64,000 nt of DNA from Komagataeibacter sucrofermentans DSM 15973 (GTDB lineage: Bacteria > Pseudomonadota > Alphaproteobacteria > Acetobacterales > Acetobacteraceae): assembly GCF_040581405.1 (NCBI RefSeq), contig NZ_CP137157.1, forward strand, positions 1,616,001 to 1,680,000, given 5' to 3'. The position numbers were made by a program, and so were the translations under genes. This document shows positions 34,402 through 44,982 of this stretch, one piece after another (positions within the stretch are counted from its first letter, which is position 1; each line of letters begins with the position of its first letter). The notes under the pieces were generated by a model. The model saw only the letters and a list, made by a program, of their open reading frames with translations. It had not been told where the DNA came from and did no database searches.

Positions 34402-34785
34402 ATGAACGCTTCTGCTTCTTCGGCCGCCAGCGCGCGGCCTGCCGATATCCGTGCTGAAGTGGCACGGCTGCGGAAACTGGCGACCCTGCTCAATGCCGCC
34501 TTCCGTATGCCCGGCACGCAGGCGCGCTGGGGGCTTGATACACTGATCGGGTTGCTGCCCGTGGGCGGCACGGCGATCATGGCCGTTCCCTCCCTCTACA
34601 TCATCTGGAAAAGCTGGACGCTGGGCGCAAGCCAGCCGGTTCTGGCGCGCATGCTGGGCAATGTGCTGATCGAGGCGGCGGCTGACCTCGTGCCCGTTCT
34701 GGGCGATATTTTTGATACCGCCTTCAAGGCCGACCTGCGCAACGTGGCCCTGCTGGAAGCGCATCTGGGCCTGTCCACGCCCTAG
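34402..34785 (+). CDS. DUF4112 family membrane protein
   Basis: A 127-residue protein of the DUF4112 family, function unknown. The N-terminal half is a helix rich in Ala/Arg; the core matches the family: GTQARWGLDTLIGLLPVGG and LVPVLGDIFDTAFKADLRN, with one or two hydrophobic segments between (AIMAVPSLYIIW). Start ATG 34402. Ends 155 bases before the TPR-glycosyltransferase gene. Confidence 0.8.
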   Translation: MNASASSAASARPADIRAEVARLRKLATLLNAAFRMPGTQARWGLDTLIGLLPVGGTAIMAVPSLYIIWKSWTLGASQPVLARMLGNVLIEAAADLVPVLGDIFDTAFKADLRNVALLEAHLGLSTP

Positions 34786-34940
34786 ACGGGCGCGGCGGGG
34801 GCGCTACACTAGGCGCCCCTGCACCCCTGAATTCAAAGAAATCCGCCGCCCATGCCTCTCCCCTTTCTCCATACCGCGCGGGCGGGCCAGCCCAAGGCCC
34901 GCGCCTGCCATGGCCATCAGTCCATGGACGCCAGCGCGGC

Positions 34941-36557
34941 ATGAGCAAAAAAGCCCCCCACATGGCCACCGCAACCCGTGCCATGCTCGCCGATGCGCTC
35001 GGCCTGCTGCGCCAGGGTCAGTTCGCCCAGGCCCGTGCCGTGCTCGAAGGCTGCACGCCTTCCCCCGATGTCGAGATCCTGCTGGCGCATGCCCATGCGG
35101 GGTGCAACCGGGTGCAGGAGGCGGCCCGCCTGCTATGCCGGCAGGCTGTCGCCAACCCCGGCGCCCGCCACCCGGCACGTGACATGCTCGACCTGCTGCT
35201 GCCCCATGAGCGCGTGGATGAGGCCGAAGCCGTGCTGCGCGCCGTGCGCCAGCGCGCGGGGCAGGATATCCGCACGCATGACATGCTGGGCGAGCTGCTG
35301 CTGCAACGGGGCCGCACAGCGGAAGCGCATGCCGTGCTGACCGATGGGCTGAGCCTGTCACCCGCCCAGCTCACCACCGGCAACCTCATGGCCGTGTGCC
35401 TGATGGAACAGGGCGAATACGCCGCCGGGCGCGACCTGCTGCTCTATATTCTCGAACACCACCCCCGCAGCGCCATGACGCATGCCAACCTCGCGCACCT
35501 GCTGGCGGCGTGGAACCGCACCGATGAGTCGCTCAGGGTTCATGCCCGCGCCCTCGCGCTGCGCCCCGATGATGCCAATCTGCGCCTGAACCATGCCCTG
35601 ACCCTGCTCAAGAACGGGCAGATGGCGCAGGGCTGGGCCGAATATGAATGGCGGCGCAGGCTGCCCGGCCGCGAACGCCTGCCCGCAGCACGGATGCTGC
35701 CCGTGCTGGAGCCGGATGCCGACCTGCGGGGCAAGACCATCCTCATCACGCGCGAGGGGGGACTGGGCGACATGCTGATGATGCTGCGCTTCGTGCCGGT
35801 GCTGGCGGCCCTGGGCGCACGGGTGTACGTGCAGGCCCCCGACACGCTGCATGGCCTGATCCGCCGCATGGATGGCGTGCGCCGCATGTTCCATGACCGC
35901 CAGCCCGTGCCGTTTCATGACTGGCACTGCCCTTTCCTCAGCCTGCCGCATGTGCTGCACCGCATGGCGAACCATGCAGGTGCTGCGGTGCCCTACCTGC
36001 GGGCCGATGCGGGGCGCGTGCAGGCCTGGGCGCCCTTCCTGCCCGCGCGCCCCACATTGCGGGTGGGGCTGGTATGGGGCGGGGCCAGCAGGCCCGATGT
36101 GCCCGCCGCCCACGCCATGGACCGCAGGCGCTCCATCCCGCTGCGCAGCCTGGCACCGCTTGCAGGAGTGCCAGGCATCTCGCTGGTCAGCCTGCAGATG
36201 GGCACCTACGCCATGCAGATGATGGACATGCCCGCCGGGATGCGCCTGCATGACCCCATGGAAACCGTGCGGGACATGGATGATACGGCGGCCCTTATCA
36301 CAGGCCTCGATGTGGTGGTGTCGGTCGATACGTCGGTGGCCCATCTTGCTGGCGCGCTGGGCTGCCCGGTCATATTGCTCGACCGGTTTGACAATTGCTG
36401 GCGCTGGCTTTCAGGCCGCACCGACAGCCCGTGGTACCCCACGCTGCGCATCATTCGCCAGATCCGCACCGGGCAGTGGGATGACGTGGTGCGCAGGCTG
36501 TGCAGCATGCTGGCCAAGCGCGACCTGCCACCCTCGCGCCTGCAGCCTACTTCCTGA
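34941..36557 (+). CDS. TPR-containing GT9-like glycosyltransferase
   Basis: A 538-residue protein with N-terminal tetratricopeptide repeats (about residues 10-230; e.g. LLQRGRTAEAHAVL, LMEQGEYAAGRDLLLYILEHHP, NLAHLLAAWNRTDESLRVHARALAL) and a C-terminal heptosyltransferase-like domain: ITREGGLGDMLMMLRFVPVL, then LRVGLVWGG, ISLVSLQMG, and DVVVSVDTSVAHLAGALG. This TPR-GT9 form is common in Acetobacteraceae and is presumed to act on surface polysaccharide or proteins. No sugar-nucleotide genes adjoin. Confidence 0.85.
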   Translation: MSKKAPHMATATRAMLADALGLLRQGQFAQARAVLEGCTPSPDVEILLAHAHAGCNRVQEAARLLCRQAVANPGARHPARDMLDLLLPHERVDEAEAVLRAVRQRAGQDIRTHDMLGELLLQRGRTAEAHAVLTDGLSLSPAQLTTGNLMAVCLMEQGEYAAGRDLLLYILEHHPRSAMTHANLAHLLAAWNRTDESLRVHARALALRPDDANLRLNHALTLLKNGQMAQGWAEYEWRRRLPGRERLPAARMLPVLEPDADLRGKTILITREGGLGDMLMMLRFVPVLAALGARVYVQAPDTLHGLIRRMDGVRRMFHDRQPVPFHDWHCPFLSLPHVLHRMANHAGAAVPYLRADAGRVQAWAPFLPARPTLRVGLVWGGASRPDVPAAHAMDRRRSIPLRSLAPLAGVPGISLVSLQMGTYAMQMMDMPAGMRLHDPMETVRDMDDTAALITGLDVVVSVDTSVAHLAGALGCPVILLDRFDNCWRWLSGRTDSPWYPTLRIIRQIRTGQWDDVVRRLCSMLAKRDLPPSRLQPTS

Positions 36558-36565
36558 TAAGCCCC

Positions 36566-37987
36566 TTAACCCTGATAGAGCGGCCCCGGCGGCAGCAGCT
36601 TGCCGGGGTTGAGGATGTTGAGCGGGTCCATGGCGTGCTTGAGCGCGCGCATGACCGCGAGCGTGCCCGCGCCGTGCTCGGTCTCGAGAAATTCCAGCTT
36701 GCCCATGCCCACGCCGTGCTCGCCGCTGCATGAGCCACCAAGGGCCAGCGCCCGGTGCACGATCCTGCGGTCAAGCTCCAGCGCCCGGGCATGACCCGCG
36801 GGCGTATCATCGGTGATGATGAGGGAGTGGAAATTGCCATCGCCCACATGCCCCAGCAGCGGCACGCGCAGGCCGGAAGCTGCAATATCCTCCCGCACGC
36901 CCGCGATCAGTTCGCCCAGCTTCGAGATCGGCACGATGCAGTCGGTTGAAATGACGCGCGCGGTCGGCTCGATGGCCTTGGCGGCCCAGAAGGCATCGTG
37001 CCGGGCCTTCCACAGCCGGGTGCGTTCCTCCGCCGTATCGGCCCAGGCAAAGGCCAGCCCGTTATTGGACAGGGCAATGGCCTCGACCGCCGCCACCTGC
37101 TCCTGCACGCTTGCAGGCGCGCCGCCAAACTCGAAGAACAGCGTGGTGAGATCCTGATAGCCGTCCAGCTTCGAATACCGGATCGAGGCCGCCATCTGCA
37201 CGTCATCGAGCAGTTCCACCCGGCTGATGGGAATGCCGCACTGGATGATCTCGATCGCGGTCCGCACGGCGTCATTGAGGTCGGCAAACTGGCATACGGC
37301 GGCGGAAAGCGCCTCAGGGCGGCCATGCAGGCGCAGTTGCACCTCGGTGATGATGCCCAGCGTGCCTTCCGAGCCGATGAACAGCGATGTCAGGTCATAG
37401 CCGGTGGACGACTTGCGCACCCGCCCCCCGGTGCGGATCACCTCGCCCGTGGCCAGCACCACGGTCAGGCCCAGCACGTTCTCCTTCATGGTGCCATAGC
37501 GCACGGCGGCCGTGCCCGAGGCGCGCGTGGCGCACATGCCGCCCAGCGTGGCCTCGCCACCCGGATCAACCGGAAAGAACAGCCCCGTATCGCGGATCTG
37601 CGCATTGAGCGCCTGCCGCGTCAGCCCGGCCTGCACACGGCAGTCCAGGTCCTCGGGGTTCATCCCGACAATGGCGGTCATCTCGGACAGGTCGAGGCTG
37701 ATGGCCTGTTCGGCCGGCGTGACATGCCCCTCGACCGACGTGCCGGCGCCAAAGGCCACCAGCGGCACCGCATGGGCGTGGCAGGCACGCAGCACGGTAG
37801 CCACATCTTCCGTTTTACGGGCAAAGACCACGGCGGCGGGCAGGCAGGCGGCTTCCATGGCCTCGCCATGGCTGTGGGCCTCGAGCACCGAGGGCGACGT
37901 GCTGACCTGCCCGGCCAGCCCGCCGGCGCGGATGGCGCTCAGGGCGGCCTGAAGGCGGGCTGTGGGCGAGGCGGGCGTGTCAGTCAT
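36566..37987 (-). CDS. FAD-linked D-2-hydroxyacid dehydrogenase (D-lactate/glycolate type)
   Basis: A 473-residue VAO/PCMH-family flavoprotein. Seen: FGAGTSVEGH and DPGGEATLGGMCATRASG in the FAD-binding half, RKSSTGYDLTSLFIGSEGTLGIIT, then the cap with HVGDGNFHSLI and the end SGEHGVGMGKLEFL...MDPLNILNPGKLLPPG. The pattern is that of D-lactate dehydrogenase (cytochrome) and glycolate oxidase GlcD; exact substrate unresolved. In acetic acid bacteria such enzymes feed electrons from D-lactate to the quinone pool. Ends eight bases from the convergent TPR-GT gene. Confidence 0.87.
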   Translation of the reverse strand: MTDTPASPTARLQAALSAIRAGGLAGQVSTSPSVLEAHSHGEAMEAACLPAAVVFARKTEDVATVLRACHAHAVPLVAFGAGTSVEGHVTPAEQAISLDLSEMTAIVGMNPEDLDCRVQAGLTRQALNAQIRDTGLFFPVDPGGEATLGGMCATRASGTAAVRYGTMKENVLGLTVVLATGEVIRTGGRVRKSSTGYDLTSLFIGSEGTLGIITEVQLRLHGRPEALSAAVCQFADLNDAVRTAIEIIQCGIPISRVELLDDVQMAASIRYSKLDGYQDLTTLFFEFGGAPASVQEQVAAVEAIALSNNGLAFAWADTAEERTRLWKARHDAFWAAKAIEPTARVISTDCIVPISKLGELIAGVREDIAASGLRVPLLGHVGDGNFHSLIITDDTPAGHARALELDRRIVHRALALGGSCSGEHGVGMGKLEFLETEHGAGTLAVMRALKHAMDPLNILNPGKLLPPGPLYQG

Positions 37988-38166
37988 GCAGGGTGTCCAG
38001 GTAGAAAATCAACAAAGTGCCGTAGTCTAACAGCATATTACGGCACACGGCCAGACGGGCCAAACATGCCGGTCATGCCTGTTTTTTCAGGCATCTGCCT
38101 GCAACCGGCCCTTGCGCCTGCCCCCCTATGATGCCCAAATGCACGCCGCAAAACGGGGGAAAACAG

Positions 38167-39102
38167 ATGAACATGGCCTTTCTTACCTCGGGCATGATGC
38201 TGGCATTTGCTGCATTTTCCTCGTTCTCGATCAGTGATGCCTATTCCAAGCTGCTCGCAGGCCAGCTTGACCCGTTCGAGGTCGCCTTCTCGGGGGGCGT
38301 GTTTGGCTTTCTCATCATTCCATTCATCCGTAACAAAAACGAATCCTACAAGGACATCTTTGCCCCCACCCACCCGCTGATGTGGGTGGTGCGCGCCGTG
38401 GCCACCTTTGCCGCGACGGCCGCCAGCGTAGAGGCCTTCATGCTGCTGCCCATGCCCGAGGCCCTCTCGCTCATGTTTCTCATGCCGCTGTTCGTCACCA
38501 TCCTGTCCGTGACATTGCTGCATGAGAAAGTGTCGGGCTGGGCGTGGCTTTCGGTCATACTGGGTTTTGTGGGCGTGCTGATCGTGCTGCGGCCCGGCGT
38601 GCGGGCGCTGCATCTGGGGCATCTGTGCGCGCTGGTGGCCGCCATTGCCAATGCCGTGGGCGTGATCGCCTACCGGCTGGCGGGCAATGACACGCCCCGG
38701 CTCTCGCTGTTCGGCTCAAGCCTGTTCGGCCCGTTAGTCGGTGATGGCGTGCTGATGCTGGCCCATGCGCACTGGCCGCACGGGCTGAAAACATGGATGT
38801 TCCTGTTCGGCTACGGCTTTCTTGCCGCCCTTGGCCAATTGTTCATGATGATGGCCACCGCCCGCGCACCCGCCAACCGCGTGGCCCTGCCCCAATACAG
38901 CCAGATGCTGTGGGCGGTGGCGTTCAGCTACTTCCTGTTTCACCAGCCGCTTGATGGATGGACCTTCGCGGGCATTGTCGTGGTCACGCTATCGGGCATG
39001 ATCAACTGGATCCGCCAGCATATCGTATACGAAGAACTCATCCTGAAGGAACGCCGTGCCGCCCGGCGGCGGGCTGAGACCCATGTGCCTGATCGGGCCT
39101 GA
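38167..39102 (+). CDS. EamA/DMT-superfamily transporter
   Basis: A 311-residue inner-membrane protein with about ten hydrophobic segments in two EamA repeats. Seen: MWVVRAVATFAATAASVEAF, MPEALSLMFLMPLFVTILSV then LLHEKVSGW, and the second-half equivalent ALPQYSQMLWAVAFSYFLF. Start ATG 38167 (MNMAFLT) has GGGGGA upstream; the ATG 13 codons earlier lacks one. Substrate unknown. Confidence 0.82.
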   Translation: MNMAFLTSGMMLAFAAFSSFSISDAYSKLLAGQLDPFEVAFSGGVFGFLIIPFIRNKNESYKDIFAPTHPLMWVVRAVATFAATAASVEAFMLLPMPEALSLMFLMPLFVTILSVTLLHEKVSGWAWLSVILGFVGVLIVLRPGVRALHLGHLCALVAAIANAVGVIAYRLAGNDTPRLSLFGSSLFGPLVGDGVLMLAHAHWPHGLKTWMFLFGYGFLAALGQLFMMMATARAPANRVALPQYSQMLWAVAFSYFLFHQPLDGWTFAGIVVVTLSGMINWIRQHIVYEELILKERRAARRRAETHVPDRA

Positions 39103-39114
39103 AAATAGGGCCTG

Positions 39115-40056
39115 TCAGCGCGGCGTGGTAAGCAGGATGAACAGCACCATGGTCAGCACGGAGGCAACCGCGCTGAGAAACAGGGTTGAGGCCGCCTCCT
39201 GCTCATCGGTTTTGAAGCGGACTGCCAGAATGACCACGACCGTGCCCACGGGAATGGACAGCGTAAGCACCGTGGCGCGAATGACATCATGCGGCATGCC
39301 CAGCACGGCCAGCACCAGCCACGCCCCGGCGGGCACGACAATGTTGCGCGCGAGCACCGTCATCACCACCGGCAGCGTAATGTGCACGCGCTGCAGGAAC
39401 AGCACCACGCCTGATGCAAACAGCGCCACGCCTGTTGCGGTATTGCCCAGCAGGCCCATGGCGCCGAGCAGCGAACGGGGCAGATGCACGTTCAGCACCA
39501 CCAGCAGCGTAGCCAGAAGCGGCGCCCACACGATCGGCTCCTTCAGCGCGGCCCTCACCTGCCCCATGAAACTGACCGATGCGCCATCCGCCACGGTTGC
39601 ATCATGGCCCAGCATCATCATGCAGACCGGCGTCTGTACCAGCACCATGGCGAAGACGGCAGCCGATATGGCAACCGCCGTGCTGTCATGCCCGATCAGG
39701 ACCGGCAGCATGGCGGACCCGATAAAAGGCACCGAGGGCGCGCCAATGGCCAGCCCCTGCAATGCCGCCGCCGCCCCGCCACGATGCGCCACATGCCGCG
39801 ACACCAGATACGCCACGCCAAAACTTGCGCACATGAGCCCGAAGACCGAAGCCGCGAGTGGCATCTGGCCTGCAAGGATGGTGCGCGGCATGTGGGCAAT
39901 GCCCACGAACAGGTTGAGCGGAAACGCATAGAGCATGACCAGCCGGTTCAGAACGGCAACATGCGTGCCATCAAAATCATGGTGCCACCCGGCACGGTAC
40001 CCCAGAACAAATACCACAATGAGCGGCAGCATCGCGGCAATAATGGTCGAAAGCAT
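39115..40056 (-). CDS. AEC (auxin efflux carrier)-family transporter
   Basis: A 313-residue inner-membrane protein of the AEC family with about ten helices: VFVLGYRAGWHHDFD, LVMLYAFPLNLFVGIA, PSVPFIGSAMLPVLIGHDS, and the C-terminal RNIVVPAGAWLVLAVLGMP then SIPVGTVVVILAVRF. Bacterial AEC proteins include malonate (MdcF/MadF-like) and other small-acid carriers; the substrate is undetermined. Start ATG 40056 (MLSTII); an upstream in-frame extension looks non-coding. Convergent with the DMT gene, 12 bases apart. Confidence 0.8.
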   Translation of the reverse strand: MLSTIIAAMLPLIVVFVLGYRAGWHHDFDGTHVAVLNRLVMLYAFPLNLFVGIAHMPRTILAGQMPLAASVFGLMCASFGVAYLVSRHVAHRGGAAAALQGLAIGAPSVPFIGSAMLPVLIGHDSTAVAISAAVFAMVLVQTPVCMMMLGHDATVADGASVSFMGQVRAALKEPIVWAPLLATLLVVLNVHLPRSLLGAMGLLGNTATGVALFASGVVLFLQRVHITLPVVMTVLARNIVVPAGAWLVLAVLGMPHDVIRATVLTLSIPVGTVVVILAVRFKTDEQEAASTLFLSAVASVLTMVLFILLTTPR

Positions 40057-40716
40057 GGAACGAAGCGGCCTTATCCTACGCGCACCCGGCCATGTCGTGG
40101 CTGGGGAACTGCCAAAAACAATCCTGAGCAGACCTGCGCGGATAAGGCAATGGCATCCCTGCATCCGGGATCACGTTTCGCCTTCAATGAAAGCTGACGG
40201 TTTCTTTATGTTGCAAACAATAATTTTTAATTTTTTTTAAATTTACTACAAATTAATTCAAAATATTTAATAAAATATTTTTGTTACTTTCAAACAACCC
40301 CAGACCATTTTTTAGATTGGCTCTGGCGGACGTTATCAAAAAAACAATTTCTTTTATTTCAAAAGAGATTCTATGCATGAAGTCGCCTGCAGACAGACCA
40401 TACAAATGGAAACTCATTCCTGTGGATGTCGGTCGACTGCACGAAAATCAATACATGGATCATTCCCGTTAAAATATTTTTTATGCTTTCATGCCTCAAC
40501 GTATACATTGCTGCGCATCGTCTGAAGCAGCGATACATGGTCTTTTACAAACCTGTCCAGATTACATTTACTTATAAGTAAAAAACAATTAAATAAAATT
40601 TACGTGAAGAAATATAAAAGAAAAACTCTGAAACAATACTGGCGTTTGCGTGCAGCTATCCCCTCCCCAGAACGGTGCCCGAGCATCGTTCACTGCCGCA
40701 CGAAAAGACCCAGCCC
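40057..40716. other. AT-rich divergent intergenic region
   Basis: About 660 bases between the AEC transporter (minus) and the acyltransferase (plus), AT-rich from about 40200 to 40640. One 63-codon open frame (40281-40472) has no ribosome site and no resemblance. Both flanking promoters should lie here. Nothing else was recognised. Confidence 0.4.
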
Positions 40717-42738
40717 ATGGCCCCAGATCCCTCCCGCCGATACCGCCGCGATATTGATGGCCTGCGCGCCATTGCCGTTACCGCCGTGGTTCTGTTCCAT
40801 GCTGGTCTTTACCCGCTTAAATCGGGATTTACCGGCGTGGACATCTTTTTTGTCATTTCCGGCTTTCTCATAGGCGGCATCGTGTACCGCGATGTCGGGG
40901 CGGGGCGCTTCCACTTTGATGCTTTCTATGCCCGCCGCGCCGCCCGCATCCTGCCCGCACTCATGGCCGTCATCGCCTTTGTCACGATCCTTGGCCTCGT
41001 GCTGGCAAGCCCGCAGGACTACAGGCAGATCGCAATCGGGGCGATGGCGGCCCTGAGCGGGTGGTCCAACATCCTGTTCTGGCGCCAGATCAACTATTTC
41101 TCGCCCGATGCGCATCTTGATCCGTTTCTCATGACATGGTCGCTCGGCGTGGAAGAACAGTTCTACCTGCTGTTTCCCTTCCTGCTGCTTGCGCTGCGCC
41201 GCACGGCGCGCCCTTTCGTGCTCGGGGTCATTGGCGTGCTCTGCCTGGGTTCCCTTACGCTTGCCGTCATTGGCATGGGCCGCTGGCCCACGGCGGTTTT
41301 CTATCTTCTGCCCACGCGGGCATGGGAACTCGGGGCAGGAACCTTTCTGGCCATCGCCCGCTCAAGGGCAACAAAACCCCTGCCCGCCCTGGCCGCCAAC
41401 ATACTGGGCTTTAGCGGTATCGGGCTTGTCGTGCTGTCCGTGTGCCTGTTTAACGAACATACGCCCTTCCCCGGCCTGGCCGCGCTGCTGCCGGTGGGGG
41501 GCACGCTGGCGCTCCTGCTGGCGGAGGGCAGTGTTTTCAACCGCCTCGTCCTGTCCGCGCGCCCATTCGTGGGGGTGGGGCTTGTTTCCTATTCATGGTA
41601 TCTGTGGCACTGGCCACTCATGGCGTTGACATGGCTGTGCATGGCGCAAGCCCCCGGCCCCACGCAGCTTGTGGGCGTGGCGGTCGTGTCTCTGGGGCTG
41701 GCCGTGCTGTCATGGCGTTATATCGAACAGCCCTTCCGCCATGCCCGCCTACCCAACCACACGGTCCTGCTGCGCTATGGCAGCGCTACCGCATTATGCG
41801 GGGTTGCCCTGTCAGTCATTTACATGAGCCACGGCTTTCCCGCCCGCTTCAACCCCGCCCTTCAACTGACGGAAGCCAGCCTGGCGGCAGGGCGGGGCGG
41901 TTCCTGCCTGGCCAATTATGGCGATGCCCAACCCAATACCGGCTCCGCCTGCGTGCATGAGACCGGACACCTGCAGATCGCCCTGCTGGGTGATAGCCAC
42001 GCGGCAGCCCTTGCCCCCGCCCTTTCGCGCATCGCGCGCGAAGGCGGGTATGATTTCGTGCAGTTCACCAAATCATCCTGCCCGCCGCTGATGGGGGCCA
42101 CACGCCTCATGCCGCAGCATCCGGGCCATGCGGCCACCTGCGCGCTCTACAACGAACGCGCCATAAACCTGGTGGCCAGCAACCCTGAAGTGCAACTGGT
42201 GGTCCTGACCGGCTACTGGTCCGCCCCTTATGAGACCGATGCAGGCGACGACGCCTATGTGGACCCCCGACATCCGGTGGATGATGGCGTGGTGGCTGGC
42301 ATCGCCCGCATGCGCGCCGCCCTGATCCGCACCGAAACCATCCTGACCCATGCAGGCAAGAAAGTGATCGTGCTGGGCGACGTGCCGCATTTCCGCCTCG
42401 ACCCCGCGCGGGAGGCGGTCACGGCGTTCATGCCCGTGCGCTCATGGATCGAGCACCGGCTTGACCCTGACCTTGCGCGTGCGGACGGGATCGCCCCGCT
42501 GCCCTGGGTCGCAACCCCCTCCCGTTCCATTGAAAATGCCGTGCGTGCGGCCGCCACCGCGATTGGCGGCATAACCTATGCTTCGTTGCATGACCGCTTC
42601 TGCACGCCGCAGGGGTGCCGGTTCAGCCGTGATTCCGCATCGCTCTATGTAGACTCCCAGCACCTGTCAGACATGGGGGGCACATTCGCCCTCAATGGCC
42701 TGATTGATGTCGCGCCCTCCACAATGGCGAACAGGTAA
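40717..42738 (+). CDS. OafA/YrhL-like membrane acyltransferase with SGNH domain
   Basis: A 673-residue integral membrane O-acyltransferase. The N-terminal acyltransferase-3 domain (about 10-370, ten or so helices) shows RRDIDGLRAIAVTAVVLFHA, GFTGVDIFFVISGFLIG, and TWSLGVEEQFYLLFPF. The C-terminal SGNH domain begins after about 410 with LLGDSHAAALAPAL (Gly425 to His428) and ends with the catalytic pair Asp-x-x-His in YVDSQHLSDMGG. Relatives acetylate LPS O-antigen or exopolysaccharide. A GTG 14 codons upstream is an alternative start; neither has a strong ribosome site. Confidence 0.88.
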   Translation: MAPDPSRRYRRDIDGLRAIAVTAVVLFHAGLYPLKSGFTGVDIFFVISGFLIGGIVYRDVGAGRFHFDAFYARRAARILPALMAVIAFVTILGLVLASPQDYRQIAIGAMAALSGWSNILFWRQINYFSPDAHLDPFLMTWSLGVEEQFYLLFPFLLLALRRTARPFVLGVIGVLCLGSLTLAVIGMGRWPTAVFYLLPTRAWELGAGTFLAIARSRATKPLPALAANILGFSGIGLVVLSVCLFNEHTPFPGLAALLPVGGTLALLLAEGSVFNRLVLSARPFVGVGLVSYSWYLWHWPLMALTWLCMAQAPGPTQLVGVAVVSLGLAVLSWRYIEQPFRHARLPNHTVLLRYGSATALCGVALSVIYMSHGFPARFNPALQLTEASLAAGRGGSCLANYGDAQPNTGSACVHETGHLQIALLGDSHAAALAPALSRIAREGGYDFVQFTKSSCPPLMGATRLMPQHPGHAATCALYNERAINLVASNPEVQLVVLTGYWSAPYETDAGDDAYVDPRHPVDDGVVAGIARMRAALIRTETILTHAGKKVIVLGDVPHFRLDPAREAVTAFMPVRSWIEHRLDPDLARADGIAPLPWVATPSRSIENAVRAAATAIGGITYASLHDRFCTPQGCRFSRDSASLYVDSQHLSDMGGTFALNGLIDVAPSTMANR

Positions 42739-43266
42739 ACGGGGCTGCCTGTCCTCGTGATTTCCTTCATGCCTGCCCGTGCCAGGCAGCCATGCCCGTC
42801 ATGGCCGTTCTGGCATGAAGCCGCTCGCCTCCTGTTGCCCCGACGCGGAGAAGGCAGCATGAAACCATAAAATATTTCCTTTTTGATAATTAATTAACAT
42901 GTTGATTTATCTATATTTGCACCAAGTTCCTAATGGCACTGAATGCATATATCACGGTTACGTTACCGACCTCTCCCTTGCGCGAGGGGGATCGTCTATA
43001 TATCACTGGATATAGATGATTCTCCGGCTTTCCACCGGGGCATATCCAGAACTGTCCGGTTTGCAGGAAGGGCATAGACTTATGCTTTACACGACCATGA
43101 GTATGAATTTCCAAATATCCGGCATTATGGAACATCAAAAAAAGCAGTAATAAAAAAACGAAATATTTTTACTGTATTTTCTTCACGCCGGGCTTTTTGC
43201 ATTGCGCGTAATGCGCTCTTGCGCCCCGACCTGATGAATACACCATTACCCTGAAGGAAAATCACC
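42739..43266. other. Intergenic region upstream of aldB
   Basis: About 530 bases: GC-rich at first, then AT-rich from 42870. GCATT-(6)-AATGC at 43199-43214 is an imperfect palindrome shortly before the aldB ribosome site and might be an operator. No convincing gene: a 75-codon minus-strand frame (42911-43138) lacks support. Confidence 0.35.
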
Positions 43267-44778
43267 GTGTCAGCAGACAGCATCACGGCGGCCCCGCCGT
43301 TCAAGTCCCGTTATGGTAACTACATTGGTGGCAAATGGGTTGCCCCCGTCGATGGTCATTACCTGACCAACACCTCCCCCGTTGATGGCCGCGTGCTGTG
43401 CGAGGTACCTGCTTCCACCGCAGCCGACGTGGAACTGGCGCTTGATGCCGCCCACAAGGCAAAGACCGCCTGGGGCGAGATGGCGCCTGCCGACCGCGCG
43501 CTGATCCTGCTCAAGGCAGCCGATGTCATGGAGAAGAACCTCGACCTGCTGGCCCGGGCCGAGACATGGGACAACGGCAAGCCTATCCGTGAAACCCTGA
43601 CCGCCGACATCCCGCTGGCGATCGATCATTTTCGCTACTTCGCTGGCTGCATCCGCGCCCAGGAAGGCACACTGAGCGAGATCGACGCGACCACCATCGC
43701 CTATCACTTCCATGAGCCGCTTGGCGTCGTGGCGCAGATCATTCCGTGGAACTTCCCGTTGCTCATGGGATCGTGGAAGCTGGCTCCTGCCCTGGTTGCC
43801 GGTAACTGCGTGGTCATGAAGCCTGCCGAGAGCACGCCTGCTTCCATGCTGGTGCTGATGGAACTGATCGGTGGCCTGTTCCCGCCCGGCACACTGAACA
43901 TCGTCAACGGCCTGGGCCGCGACGTGGGTGCCGCCCTGTCCAACAGCGACCGCATTGCCAAGATCGCCTTCACCGGTTCCACCCCCACCGGCAAGATGAT
44001 CGCGCATGCCGCTGCCGAGCACCTGATCCCGGCGACCCTGGAGCTGGGCGGCAAGTCGCCGAACATCTTCTTCGCCGACATCATGGACAAGGACGACGAC
44101 TACCTCGACAAGGCGATCGAAGGCTTCACCATGTTCGCCCTCAACCAGGGCCAGATCTGCTCCTGCCCCAGCCGTGCGCTGGTGCATGAATCGATCTATG
44201 AAAAGTTCATTGAACGCGCCCTGCCCCGCATCAAAGCGATCCGTCAGGGCAACCCGCTTGACCCCGACACCATGATGGGCGCGCAGAATTCGCACGGCCA
44301 CCAGGAAAAGATCCTGTCCTACATCGACATCGGCAAGGGAGAAGGCGCCCAACTGCTGACCGGTGGCGGCCGCCCCGACCTTGGTGGCGACCTGAACAAC
44401 GGGTGCTACGTGCAGCCGACCGTGTTCAAGGGCAACAACAAGATGCGCATCTTCCAGGAAGAGATATTTGGCCCGGTTCTGGCCGTGACCACCTTCAAGA
44501 CGGAAGAAGAAGCGCTGGCCATTGCCAACGACACCCCCTTCGGCCTCGGCTCGGGCGTGTGGAGCCGCGATGCGAACACCTGCTACCGCATGGGTCGCGG
44601 CCTTGAAGCCGGTCGCGTATGGATCAACTGCTACCACGTCTATCCGGCGCATGCCGCCTTTGGTGGCTACAAGAAATCCGGCATCGGGCGCGAGACCCAC
44701 AAGATGGTGCTCGAACATTACCAGCAGACCAAGAACATGCTGGTCAGCTACAGCGAAAAGAAGCGCGGCTTCTTTTGA
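43267..44778 (+). CDS. aldB: AldB-type aldehyde dehydrogenase
   Basis: Soluble NAD(P)-dependent aldehyde dehydrogenase of 503 residues, very like E. coli AldB: oxidises acetaldehyde and similar aldehydes. Seen: [20 protein letters not shown], catalytic Glu in [14 protein letters not shown], nucleophile Cys in [15 protein letters not shown], and the end [20 protein letters not shown] then [16 protein letters not shown]. Start is GTG at 43267, with AAGGAA just upstream. Codons are strongly biased, suggesting high expression. The ndh gene 200 bases downstream would reoxidise the NADH formed. Confidence 0.92.
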   Translation: MSADSITAAPPFKSRYGNYIGGKWVAPVDGHYLTNTSPVDGRVLCEVPASTAADVELALDAAHKAKTAWGEMAPADRALILLKAADVMEKNLDLLARAETWDNGKPIRETLTADIPLAIDHFRYFAGCIRAQEGTLSEIDATTIAYHFHEPLGVVAQIIPWNFPLLMGSWKLAPALVAGNCVVMKPAESTPASMLVLMELIGGLFPPGTLNIVNGLGRDVGAALSNSDRIAKIAFTGSTPTGKMIAHAAAEHLIPATLELGGKSPNIFFADIMDKDDDYLDKAIEGFTMFALNQGQICSCPSRALVHESIYEKFIERALPRIKAIRQGNPLDPDTMMGAQNSHGHQEKILSYIDIGKGEGAQLLTGGGRPDLGGDLNNGCYVQPTVFKGNNKMRIFQEEIFGPVLAVTTFKTEEEALAIANDTPFGLGSGVWSRDANTCYRMGRGLEAGRVWINCYHVYPAHAAFGGYKKSGIGRETHKMVLEHYQQTKNMLVSYSEKKRGFF

Positions 44779-44982
44779 TCCGCTGAGGGGGTGAAAACCC
44801 CCTGGCCATAAGGCAGGACGCGGCGGTCGGGCTGTTTTACCGGGCCGGCCGCCGTGTTCCATTGTCCGGGCCATTAGCGTCGGGTCCGTGGCAGGACAGT
44901 TTTCGATATTTCAGGATATGCGACAGGGTTTTTTCCCACGGGACCGGGACACTGTGCGGCAGAAGTAAAAAAGAGGCATAGG